In this document: piece after piece, positions 32,331 to 43,148 of the stretch
Layout of the letters: the number at the start of each line of letters is the position of its first letter
Numbering within the stretch: position 1 is the first letter of the stretch
Source of the DNA: Membranipora membranacea
Lineage: Eukaryota; Bryozoa; Gymnolaemata; Cheilostomatida; Membraniporidae
Reading direction: 5' to 3'
NCBI GenBank assembly: GCA_914767715.1
Contig: OU612068.1
Location: 25,854,001 to 25,918,000 of the forward strand
DNA: 64,000 nucleotides
The notes under the pieces: model-generated
What the model was told of the DNA's origin: nothing
What the model saw: only the letters and a program-made list of their open reading frames with translations
Databases searched by the model: none
Translations under genes and position numbers: made by a program

Positions 32331-34116
32331 GCGTTTTAAACCTTAAAAATACCACTATGTGACATGCTAATATCAAAACTCAGGTTTCGAATCCTCCCAG
32401 GTTGAGAGCCCTGGGTTTCGATGGTACCAATTTACTTCAGTATCAATCCTAGAGGTCTAGGCTGAGTGTAAAAATGGTTGTCATGGTTAGGTCGATGTAA
32501 TTTGCAGACCAATGTAGCATTTGTCTCCCCTAGTGAAGTGCTTGTTTTTGAGAATGCTATACATCCAGAAACCAAGTAATCAAATAAGACATGAGCATCC
32601 TCATTTAATTCCTGTGAACCAGTATCACATCCAAGAAATTTGAAATAGGCAAATACGACGTGGCCATTGATTGAATCAATTGCTTCTGACACCACTTATT
32701 ACGCAACACAACAAGTGGTGGTCAGGAAATGATACATTTGTTAAATTATGAATTAATTATTCTTGCTAGGTATCTAAATACCAAATGCTAATTGCTCTTA
32801 GCAAGGCAGAAGCACTCTACAGACCCCACTCAGCCAGTACCGCTTACTCCCTCTCCCACAGGCCTTCTGGGTAATTTTAGAAAATTAATAAATGTAACAA
32901 ATATATTAACTATATAAGTTTAATATAGAAATTGGATAGAGACAGTTAATAATATCCCTGATATACCCTTCCCTGAGAAGGATATAAAACCTCTATTAAA
33001 CTTCTTGAAGAGGTTGCAAAAAATCCCTTTTTGGCAACCTCTTCCACCAGTCCATATGGCATACTATTGGTAACAGTGTTCAGCCTCTTCCGGTAACCTC
33101 TTTCCAACTCAGTTTAGACAACTATTTGCCCGCTGGGTGCAGTATGTGCTAGGCCAGAGTACCTTAAATTGAACTACGATCAAAATGATCAACCTCGTAT
33201 ATTGCATATTTGTGACAACTAGATAAGAACTATAGCTTGTTTGATTAGAATCATAATAAAGTTGTAGATGTTTAACACGTCCGTTGGCGGTTTTTTCTTT
33301 TGTGGAATTGTTGCCTACTGATCTGGTTGACCCAAAAGTCTTGCAGTAGCAGTATAGATCTGCAGTGATATAATTTACCCTAGAAATTGAAATTACTCAC
33401 AGAGGAAAACTTTGCTAATGTTTCCTCATCCCATAGTTGATTCCATACTCTGGTCGCCAAAATTAACTACTTGCTAAAACTTAATCACCCCTTAAAGCAT
33501 CCATGAAATCAAGACTGCGATTGTCAAAGCTGTTTCTCCAGCCAACTCAAAACAAGCTCAAAATTGAGAGATTATGAGTCATTGAACATGACCCTTTCAA
33601 TATTCGCTCGTAATCTTGGAAAGCCTGGGTGTGAGGTCACATCAGGTTTTTGACCAATATTCGGCATTTTCCGTATATGGAACGATTAAACTGAAACCAA
33701 CTTTTTTCCATCTGAAAGTCTGGATTAATCTCATCCGATCGTTATTCTTTGGCTTTATCTCTATGTTGACACGAGCTATGTTGGATTAAAACTCGTTTCA
33801 TCCAATTTTGTTGAAAAGTCATGTGAAAGTCAACGACACCCCAATCGCTAAACCAGCCTCATTTCCCCTCAATCTCATAACTTCTTTTGTAGGCCAATTA
33901 GTAAAGGTTTGAACTCTTCAAAGTCAAATTCCTTGTTCAACTGCCCACTATGTTCAGCCTCATAATTTTTGAAGTATAGTTTTGAGTATATGAAAAAACT
34001 CATACTCATACCTAATTTTCAATCAACCACTCTACCCGAAATTGATTTGGATAGGCTTGAGGATAAAAAAGACATTTAAAATACTGAATCATCAAATGTT
34101 ATATTTAATCACTTAC
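32331..34116. other. Non-coding; would be intron if the 34117-34351 exon belongs to the caspase gene
   Basis: An 87-codon minus-strand frame at 32432-32695 has no recognisable family. A minus-strand block at about 33462-33397 with a GTGAGT donor is open for ~22 codons, but its phase does not fit the caspase exons. Confidence 0.35.
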
Positions 34117-34351
34117 CCTCCGAGATATAATTGGTAAAACCTCCAATATCCGTATCATGGGAATGTTCACCGGATGCGTAACTAGTTGAACCATCCACCT
34201 GAGACATTCCTCTACTCTGAGATGAGTTTTCACTGTCAGGGTGCATGGGTAGTACATATCCAGCATTAGATGATCTTTCACTCTCAGGGTGTCTGGCTCT
34301 TGTATTCTCCCCAGATGGTAGTTCTGTTTCGTTACCCGCTCTGCTAGCCAT
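34117..34351 (-). CDS. Ser/Glu/Gly-rich first coding exon, possibly the caspase N-terminus
   Basis: The ATG at 34351 sits in the favourable context GACAATGG and opens a 78-codon frame ending at an excellent donor, GAGG|GTAAGTG (exon end 34117), in phase 1. The peptide starts MASRAGNETELPSGENTRAR and is hydrophilic, with a 14-residue near-duplication (RHPESERSS / MHPDSENSS), and ends GGFTNYISE. The first recognised caspase exon downstream on this strand (25906) needs a phase-1 predecessor, so the two can join in frame across an 8.2-kb intron full of transposons. One chance in three would match by accident. No CARD, DED or death domain is visible. It could instead start another gene. Confidence 0.4.
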
Positions 34352-35695
34352 TGTCAAGTGTCCTGCACACCACTATAAGGAGAATTCAAAGCATTTGATC
34401 AAAGCCACAAAAGATGCCTGCTACCTCATAATACTACACAAATCAGCCTGCTTGAGTTGTCGCGTTTGCCTGAAGATCGGTATAAATTTGATCAGTATTC
34501 AACGGTAACCATCGGGGGTCAAATTCTTATGATTCCCTGAATGTTCCCTGAAATCTTCACACTTTCCCAATCACATCAAGAAATACCTGTTGCATCAGCA
34601 ATCATTGTAGTTGCATTGTATATAGTTTTAAAAATACTATTACCATTGCTGCCAGACACCAGTCATTCATACAGCTGTAACATCAGAATACAACAGTAGA
34701 ATTTGTTTGACCTAATATGTGCCAGTCTTAGGGGATGCTGTGGTGACTAATTGCCTGAATGTCTCGACCCTCCCTAATTAAGCGGGAAATATTTTAATAT
34801 GTCAGTCATTCGGTGTTAGCAAAACGTCAGCAACACAGTATCATCAATGATTATGTCGTGGCATGGCAACAGTGAAGCGAGAAAAACCTCGGCATCCAGC
34901 ATTTATCGGTCATGCTCACATTTGGTCAGGAGTGGACACTTGCAAGATGGGCGTTTAGGTGCTATGGTAGTGTCTACCAAATAATTGAGTTGAGTTCTAC
35001 CTATACTATTCAATAATGCAAAATTCTTCAAATTACAATACGTAAGACTAAAAGCACATAGTCCGGTGGCAGCCCTCTCCTATCTTATCACTTCCATTTT
35101 CACTTTTGGATGGATAGGTTTGCCAGTTGTTTCCGGTACAGTTTTACATGCTGATCACAAGGGCAATATTGTACCTTACACCAAGTTGCACCATCGGCCG
35201 CCAATTGCCAAAAACACTGCCGGTAAAAGGGAAAGTGATCAAAAAATTATGACATGCTTTCAAAACATCCAAAATCAGAAAGAGCATGTCATAATTAGTG
35301 GATCTACAACTTTACATGGGTCTGCTATCATAAAAAGCCGAGATGTGGCCAACAACGGTTTCAATACCCCTTTTATCACCTGTGTATAACTAACATTAAA
35401 GCGAAACTACTTTTTCAATTATTCTGTTGCCTAAAAATAATAAAGAATAAATGCTGTTGAATGATGCAAATTCTAAGTTAAAAAATACCAATAGATTCGG
35501 CAGTTTGGCGCAATCAATTTGCCTGCAAACAGAGAGCAACCTGGTGCAGATATTGCGGCCTCGCCACTCAGGCACTAAAATTTTGCCGCCTTGCTTCGGA
35601 ATGTGGCAAGTGGTAAGACATCTCATTTTAATCAACCTTTAATCATTTTAATCAACCAATCTTCAACCTAATTTTTTCTTTTGATAGAACCAACA
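34352..35695. other. Stretch without a supported gene
   Basis: A 107-codon plus-strand frame (35066-35389) opens with GTG and has a hydrophobic start, but it spans a hairpin (about 35244-35297, arms AATTATGACATGCT and its complement) and has no recognisable domain. It also holds a short duplication of AATCATTTTAATCAACC near 35619-35658. Confidence 0.4.
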
Positions 35696-35699
35696 TTAA

Positions 35700-36327
35700 A
35701 GACATGCTTCCAGGCTGCTATATTATATCGCATCTTTTTCTCAATATTTAATTATATCATGTGGGCGATTTCCAGCTTTAGAATCCAAATATTGAGGAAG
35801 TTACGGTCGCTCCAACTTACAAGGTGACGGCAGTCAATCGGCATTAAGAATCAACGGGGCACGCCGTGTGAGACGTCACAACGTGTCATACTTATTATGA
35901 GTATTTATTCTGCTAATACTTCCACGGATAAGATGATGATCAAAACTCGACATTGAACAGGACTCGAACCCGGGACTTTCATACCAGAAAGCAAAACTGC
36001 TACCAACGCTACCATCGCACCACTAGGTCTAGCTCTGTAATCCAGTAGACAATATGGATCAGATGCCATGAGGATCTTGGTTCGAGCCTCACTAGATCCA
36101 GAACATTTTGATCATCCCCTTATCTTTTCGTATATCATAATAATTATGACGCGTTGGAACGTCCCACACAGTGTGCTCGCTGATGACCAATGCCAATTGA
36201 AGGTGATCACTTGAAAGTTTGAGAGGCCATAGCAATATTTGGATTCTAAAGCTGGAAATTGCTCACATGATAGAATAAAATATGGAGAATAAGATGTGAT
36301 GCAAAAGAGCAGCCTTAAACTAGGTCT
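35700..36327. mobile_element. 628-bp TTAA-flanked element with long inverted repeats and tRNA-like cores
   Basis: Flanked by TTAA (35696-35699 and 36328-36331). The ends begin AGAC(A/C) and the arms share GGCTGCT and then a long match around TTTCCAGCTTTAGAATCCAA (about 35713-35795 against 36233-36314). Between the arms are tRNA-promoter-like sequences, on the minus strand (35950-36024) and on the plus strand (36027-36105, with GGTTCGAGCC). It is probably a MITE that has captured SINE sequence. Confidence 0.72.
35950..36024 (-). mobile_element. tRNA-like SINE head
   Basis: Minus-strand A-box-like TGGTAGCGTTGG and consensus B box GGTTCGAGTCC are about 40 bp apart, preceded by GTGGTGCGA. The anticodon arm is imperfect and no acceptor stem closes, so this is a tRNA-derived relic and not a working tRNA gene. 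Confidence 0.55.
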
Positions 36328-36331
36328 TTAA

Positions 36332-36762
36332 AATGATTACAAGAAGCTATTGATTTGATGGAAATTTCCAAGCTCAAAATATGATCGGAATTTATCAGGT
36401 AATTGTGGATAGCAAGTAAACTGACAACCCCTTTGCTGCAACCCAATCCAATGGCGTAACAATACCCACAATAAAGTGCCTCACTTATGCTGTATACAGT
36501 ATCAAACAACAAATAAATCTGTTAGGGCGGAAGGAACAATTTTTAAACAACCCTTTGCAACGAGCGACGATCATGGCAAATAACCAGGTCATGGACACCA
36601 ACAAACGAAATAGGTAAAACTGCAAAATATATCTCACTTACCGACTCTGACAATATCTCCGTGTACGTAGATTTAATATTGTAAGCCTCCAACTCAGTCA
36701 GCCTCTACTCTCAGAATAATCTAAAACCTTGTAGTTTGTTTAGCTCTTTCATTATATTAAAT
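36332..36762. other. Non-coding, nothing recognised
   Basis: No gene or repeat could be supported. Confidence 0.4.
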
Positions 36763-37490
36763 CCTTTGTTTAATATCATACAGGGGAGTCCCCTTCTTTT
36801 GTGACAATATTTTAGAGCATTATTCTTGTTTAGTATGGTATTGATTATTCAGGACTTACTTGTTTGCAGCTACATTTGTTTGATGTAATAGGATCAGGTA
36901 ACACTTCTACTAAGAGACTGGGCAGGCATAAGATCAATATGTCATATTGTTGTTTCGTCTGCAAAATACAATATTATCAAATACCCACAACAAATACCAC
37001 ACATTATTCTCATGCAAAAGTTTGATGTTATCTTTATTACTCATCTCAGTTGGGGTGTGGGTGTAATGTGTCAATATTCTATAACGCTTAGAAATCATTG
37101 ATTTTAAACAATTTTATTAAGCGTTTCATAAATAAATAAATTTATTATTTTTAGTGTATTCAAATTAGAGACTAGATTCATTCAATCATGTCGAGTTCGT
37201 TACAAGCTAAATTTTAAACGCATTCTCAAATGCAAATTGGAATTGAATAGGCAGTATTATATTTAATCCTTTGTTTGATATCCTACAGGGGAGTCCCCTT
37301 CTTTTGGTGACAAGTTTTTAGATCATTAATCCTTTTTAGTACAATATTGATCATTCAGGACTTTTGTTTACAGCTACTTATGTTTGATGTAATAGGATCA
37401 GGTAACACTTCTACTAAGAGACTGGGCAGGCATAAGATCAATATGTCATATTGTTATTTCGTCTGCAAAAAACAATATTATTTCTTCTGT
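36763..37490. repeat. Direct duplication, two ~220-bp copies ~502 bp apart
   Basis: Copy 1 (about 36763-36985) and copy 2 (about 37263-37487) share ACAGGGGAGTCCCCTTCTTT near the left end and GGATCAGGTAACACTTCTAC near the right. A third partial copy of the GGGGA(G/A)TCCCCTTC dyad lies at about 38573-38589. Between the copies is a dispersed repeat (36975-37085) found inverted at 31425-31540. Possible origins are LTR-like ends or a local segmental duplication. Confidence 0.75.
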
Positions 37491-40390
37491 GTCAAACATG
37501 AGTGCCCCTATACTGCCATGAGAAAATCTAACCCTATGGAGGGAGTTGATCATATGTTTTTGCAATGTGCTGTATCTGCATACATTTCCACCCATAGCGA
37601 CCTTCATCTATCTCCAGGGGACCGTTGGGCGGGGGCAAAAGTCTGGGGGGCTCAGGCTATCTATCATCAGTTATCCTATTTGCACATCAATTAGTTGTGT
37701 GTGTGTTGTACCCAAAGAGTTATTTTACTCTTAGAGTGAAAAAGGCATTGCTCAAATTAGACTTCCTATATCATGATTAATGGGTTGATCCATGTCACAA
37801 CAAATCATAACTAACGATAAATTCATGTATGAGCCAAAACAAATAATGAGACAACTCAACCTCTTTACATTTTTGCCAGATACATTTTGCCAATCTCATT
37901 CTGCCAATCACATTTCACCAATCCAGTTGACAATTTAGGTGTACAAATACTCTTCTTATAATTTTTCCCATTCAGGTCCCGCAGAGGAACGGTAAAGTAC
38001 TGTGCATATATCAATAAATTTAATATAGATGGTCTCACAGCAAGAACCAAGCGCGAACAAGATTGCAAACCTCTCACCGCCCACTAAATAGAAACAGTTT
38101 ACTGCGCTAATAAGCAAGCCGCTATATTCACTATCCGGGGTCATTCACCCCCATTCTATGAGCTCAGATTAGGACTATCGGGCTTCACATTGTTTATTGC
38201 TAGAACCTCTGTTATAGAAATACGAACTCTGAACTGGTATAGTCCTATTCCGAAGAGAGAATACTTCAGGGTCAAGTCCAGACTCAATTTGTTTTTAAGT
38301 TCTACTTAAGATTGGACCTTTATTTCACAGAAACTACTTTCTAAGGAATAGTTTATCTCAATGCCTATCGATGTTTTTAACAAGCAAGTGTTGGACTAAC
38401 TACAGCGTCGGCTTGTTGATTATAGATTCTGAGTGTATCTCCCTGCAGAGTAAATCTTGTAAGCTTCCACCACACCGTCAGCTTCTACCCTCCAAATAAT
38501 CGATACACTGGATGTGTGTGTCACTGAGTTAAGCCTGTTAGGCTAAATTTAAACGTCTGTTTAATTTGATAACAGGGGAATCCCCTTCATGACATCTCAT
38601 ATCAGAGAACCTTCAAACCCCATTAAAACTTGGCAGCTTGCATCATTTTAGTTAACAATATTTATATAAGCAATATAATATCAATGGAATGTTTGCATAA
38701 ACACTGTGCTTACTTGTCAAAAAATATTCCCAGAGCAGTTTTTATGAGTTGGGTTATCCAATGTGCACAATATCTGCAATTGCAAATCTTGTCGTAAAGT
38801 AAATAAATGTTGACAATCCTCATAAAAGTGATCATGCCAAATACAAATCAGTACCTATCACGATTTTATGAAATTCAGATGGCAACAAAGTGCCTGGGCA
38901 TTGTTGGTTCAACTTTATACATCTGTCCTCTCATACATAACTGTATTGACAGTATCAGTTCTCTTTGTTTGTTTGTAATACTCACAAATCATCTGTGATC
39001 TCATCACTCACAATTCTTACTAGAAACAGTGTGGGACCAAGAGACTATAGTATACTTGAAGCACTATGTGCAAAAGTAGATATCAAAGATTTTCTACCCT
39101 TGAGATAATAACAAGGTTAAAAAATCTCATTTAAAACTGATAAAAGTTTTATGAGCGTTTCTGGGTGCGGGATATTTGTACTTGGTATTTAGTACGTGTT
39201 ATAAGCAAGGGAAAATTTTGTGAGATTATAAAAGCTAAAACGACTAAAAATGAATGTGACTTGCTACTTCTAGTTGTGGTGGCCGTGATGCATTTTAGAG
39301 TTACTGTTATGACATAGATAAATGGTTTTCTTTTACTAAGTACCGTTCCAGTCCTTTATTACCTGTTATAACTATAACAAAGAGTAACAAATTAGATACG
39401 AGACAAACATAGATTTTCATGGTGGGAAAACTCAATGTACATGAAAATGCATAAGTAGGTATTTTCTAACGAACACAATAATGAGACAAAAAATTAGAAA
39501 GAAAAGCCAACCTCGCTGGCTCTCTGTATCACGGTTACAAATACAATATATAAATGCCACAGATAATGGATCTGTACTCTGAAACCCACAAAATACCATG
39601 GATTAAAGACTGAATTGAATGGTGTGTAGACTGCTTTACATACTTTGTAATACAGAGAATGATACAAAAATACGACATCGCATATGAAAAATACAAGATT
39701 AGTATGATACAGTTAAACAATAATAAATTTTAACACACCTCATTACTGACTGTGACAATACGCAGATTGATGTTCTCTGAATAAAACACTGGTTCAGAAA
39801 CACCTGAAATAAGAGAGGATTAAACTACATTACACTGTTCTAAGATACCAGTAGCACAACATTATAAATACATATTCTTAGGTAAAGGTACGACTGCGAT
39901 GACACGCACACAAAGATAGACATATACATACTATAAATGCAATAAACACCAAAAGAAGCGTACCTGCGCAAGGCGATGCCAGTAAGTACAGCTGCTTCGC
40001 TTAAACTACATTCTTAGATGTATGGACAGCAGCAATCATAGAAATATTACATTTGATAATACTGATTAACATTAACATCAGACAACAATATCAACTGGTG
40101 TGTCTGGAGGTTGATATGCCACTGGCACCAATTAGTTACTGTGCGATCAGAATACAATGAGGGAAAACAAAGCACTAGCAAGCTTGGTGATAGCTTTAAC
40201 TGTAACTGAAATTCAGAGTAAATAGCCGAGCCTTAAAAACCAAAAACTTGCTTGGGTGGTTGTGTTGACATGAAGGACAAACAAGACAATGAATAAGATG
40301 AGAAAGAGTGTCCAGAGCGTCGTGACCAATGATACTCTCAGAGGCTCACTTAACCTATCAAAATACAGTTCTAACCTTATTCCGAAACAT
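37491..40390. other. Non-coding stretch
   Basis: No coding region, RNA gene or complete element was recognised in 2.9 kb. Short frames at 37865-38144, 38807-38998 and 39535-39720 have no support. Decayed BEL/Pao sequence may extend into its right part. Confidence 0.35.
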
Positions 40391-42098
40391 CTACTGTTTA
40401 TCTACAGCAACAAGTAAAGCTAAATTCTTGATACTGCATGTGATGAGGATGTCTTGGGACCCCCTGTACTCGTACACCTTACTCCCAACACGAATGTTCT
40501 TATAGACCAGGGCCACCTTAATGACCAACCCATCCCTGCTTGAATGCACAAACTCAACCCTTGCTCTACAGTCCCCTAAGACTAGACTATTGAGTGCGAG
40601 AACGCTAACCTCAGAATCACTGGCAGACAACATACACAGTGTTCCCTTGTTGACTTGAGCATCCATCATAATAATCCTACTGTACGCATGCTCACTCTAA
40701 GTCGGAGATTTCCCTTCAGGTGAGAGTGGATTGCCAAGACTTAGACGATTGCCCAAACCCATCCACCTTCCGAGCCCATTTGAGGATTTAATTAATCATA
40801 CTGACCCCTCTCCCCCTTCACAAACTCTGTCTTCAGGGTTACCTGTGCATCTCTTATCACACTAAACTGAGCCTCTTCATATGCCTTGCTAGACTGACCA
40901 ATGACTTCACCACAGAATGACTTGGAGCAAATTATAGCTAGAGGTCTACTTACATCCCAGTGATTACTACAGGCTGAACTGAATTGTGAGTGTGCTCGAT
41001 AGGGTCATACATACAAGTTGGGCCAATCAACCATGCCAAATTACTAGACAACCCACATGGTGTTTGGCCTCTGGTCACCCAATCAAGTCGAATAGTAGCC
41101 TGAACTTTGCCTACTCTCACATCTTCGTAGATACAAAACCTGTTGAGCACTCGCTAATCACGGAAAGAACTGTTTCAGAATCGACTAACTGCAGAGCATG
41201 CATAAACGTGAAGTGACACTCCTTTTCGATCACAGCTCTGATCCCCTTCGAGACTGCGCCACCATATAATTCCATTTGTATTGTCGAGATTTTATTCACC
41301 GGTGCAATACCAGACTTAGACATAATCTGAGGACACCGCACTGATCCATCAACACAATCCCAACTGATAAATGCAATACATCCATACACAAGGAGTACTT
41401 TAACGAGTAGAGTGAATAGACTCCGCAAGGATCTAACACTGACACCCTCTGTTCAACTACAATACACTTGCTCAACTGGATTGGAAATGCTCTGGGGACT
41501 GGTGAATCACTAAGATTATCACATGTATAAACACCCTTACGCTTGACTGGAAAGTTCAGAGAAGGAACGAAAATTATCACATCAGATGCTTTGGATTTAC
41601 TAACAACTCCTAAAACACGAGAACCATCTTGGTCAGATTTATCGGCACAGATGACTTTCACATCTGGATCAAATTGTGGCACCCCAAAACCTAGACTTTC
41701 ACTAAGTATGACATCGGACACTACAGTTTTGGCCGAACACAAGAGAGTTGTCTGAGCCTGGTCACGATCAGAGCCTAGTCCGGTGTCACCTACACGTCCA
41801 GGTTTGGGTAGTGATATGCAGCAATGAGTCAACACTAATCTCATTTCGCTACTGTACGATGTATCATCACGTAACTTGGGGTGACTACCTACCAAACATG
41901 TACCAATAACTCCCTGCATAACACTCAGGTGATTTTTTGGTTGCTAGCCAAAATAATCAGCACCAATTAATACCTCTACAGTGGGACCTCTCCGAATTGA
42001 ATGAGCTGTATTAAACGGGAATAACTCCTTGGCTGCATTGTAATCTAATGCTGTTACAGGTCCAGTAATACTTTCGATACCATGGCATATATTGTTTA
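40391..42098 (-). pseudogene. BEL/Pao retrotransposon remnant, aspartic protease region and beyond
   Basis: Minus-strand reading starts at about 42098 with CHGIESITGPVTALDY, then SIRRGPTVEVLIGADYFG, a stop, then QGVIGTCLVGSHPKLRDDTS. This is the pattern of the region after the protease in BEL/Pao polyproteins (IRR..VDILIG.DY, then V.GSHP). Further minus-strand frames at 41117-41428 and 40391-40669 probably belong to the same decayed element but are not individually recognisable. Together with 46884-47544 it forms one element interrupted by the transposase gene at 43149-46751. No RT or 3' LTR was found. Confidence 0.68.
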
Positions 42099-43148
42099 CT
42101 TACATTATCAGGGGTGAACAAATCAAAATCATAAATAAATTACTCATGCCTAGAACTGGTTTTACCGATACCCAGTATATCTCAGGGGCGGATTTTGCTA
42201 TGGTCGCATGGGTCCCACGACCCCATATTCATTTGTAAAAAAAAAAAAAATTTTTTTCCATGTTTTCACATTGCTTGCAACTGCTCGAGTGATTTGCTTA
42301 TAATTTAGTGTGGGTTTTTCCAATGTTTCCTAGCAACTCACAGGAAGCAATTGTATAGCCAGTAATCCTCAAAGAATCCAGGGCTCTATTTGAACTACTC
42401 TACCAAAACTGAAAGATTTGAAGCTACACTTGTCTAGATTTATTAGGTCAAGCCCAGGTCAAGGTTAACTTCTTCTAGAGCCATCCAGACTTGGGAGCCA
42501 TGTCTGAACCACAGAGAAAGAAGCAAAAGACTTTATTAAACTTCTTCACAAGGTGTGTTACTGGGATCTTCTGATACCAAATATGTGTTTTAGGTCATCT
42601 GTATTGTTGGTTGACAGAAAGTTAGCATAAGATAGATCTAAAAGCCTGATCATAGCATCATCACAGCAATAGATCATTTGCTACATCATCAAGCTACTAA
42701 ACTACAGTTACTTAAACTACTATCATCCTCTTCCTAAAAAAACTAAAGAGAGATTGTAAACTGTTCTATTCAATCCTCTGATTTAATGCATAATTGAAAG
42801 AGCTCTACTATGATTCTTGGTTATCCTTGCTTTACACCTGTCTCATGCCTCATAACATGGATCATAACATCATATCCATTATATAGCTCAGCTACCATAG
42901 CAGAAAGATCAGGTAAAAGTAGTTACAAAGTTTGCTGCTGCTTGATTGCATGTTCCTGCAAGTTCTATATACTTCACTACATACTTTGATTGTAAATTGC
43001 CTGATGGAGTCCTTTTACAGATCATACCAAGCCAGCTCAGCTGAAATGCTCAAGCAAAGAATAGTTTGCTTTACATGGGCCGACATTCTCAGTCAGAGGC
43101 GATCACCATTCACAATATATTATAGCTTTCTGTCTAATCTTTCTTTGT
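42099..43148. other. 5' flank of the hAT transposase gene
   Basis: CAGGGGCGGATTTTG at 42183 resembles a hAT terminal repeat, but I found no matching inverted copy on the 3' side. A poly(A)/poly(T) junction lies at 42238-42257. No coding sequence was recognised. Confidence 0.4.

Noticed and set aside
33397-33462. Minus-strand exon-like block with a GTGAGT donor (ATRVWNQLWDEETLAKFSS)
   Set aside because: It exits in phase 0 and cannot join either 34117-34351 or 25906-25785 in frame; no domain is recognised.
35066-35389. 107-codon frame with hydrophobic start as a secreted protein
   Set aside because: Begins with GTG, spans a hairpin, and has no domain or splice context.
42183-42197. CAGGGGCGGATTTTG as the 5' terminal repeat of the hAT transposase element
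   Set aside because: No inverted copy was found on the 3' side (46752-46900), and the BEL/Pao break lies about 85 bp further left, so the assignment stays unproven.
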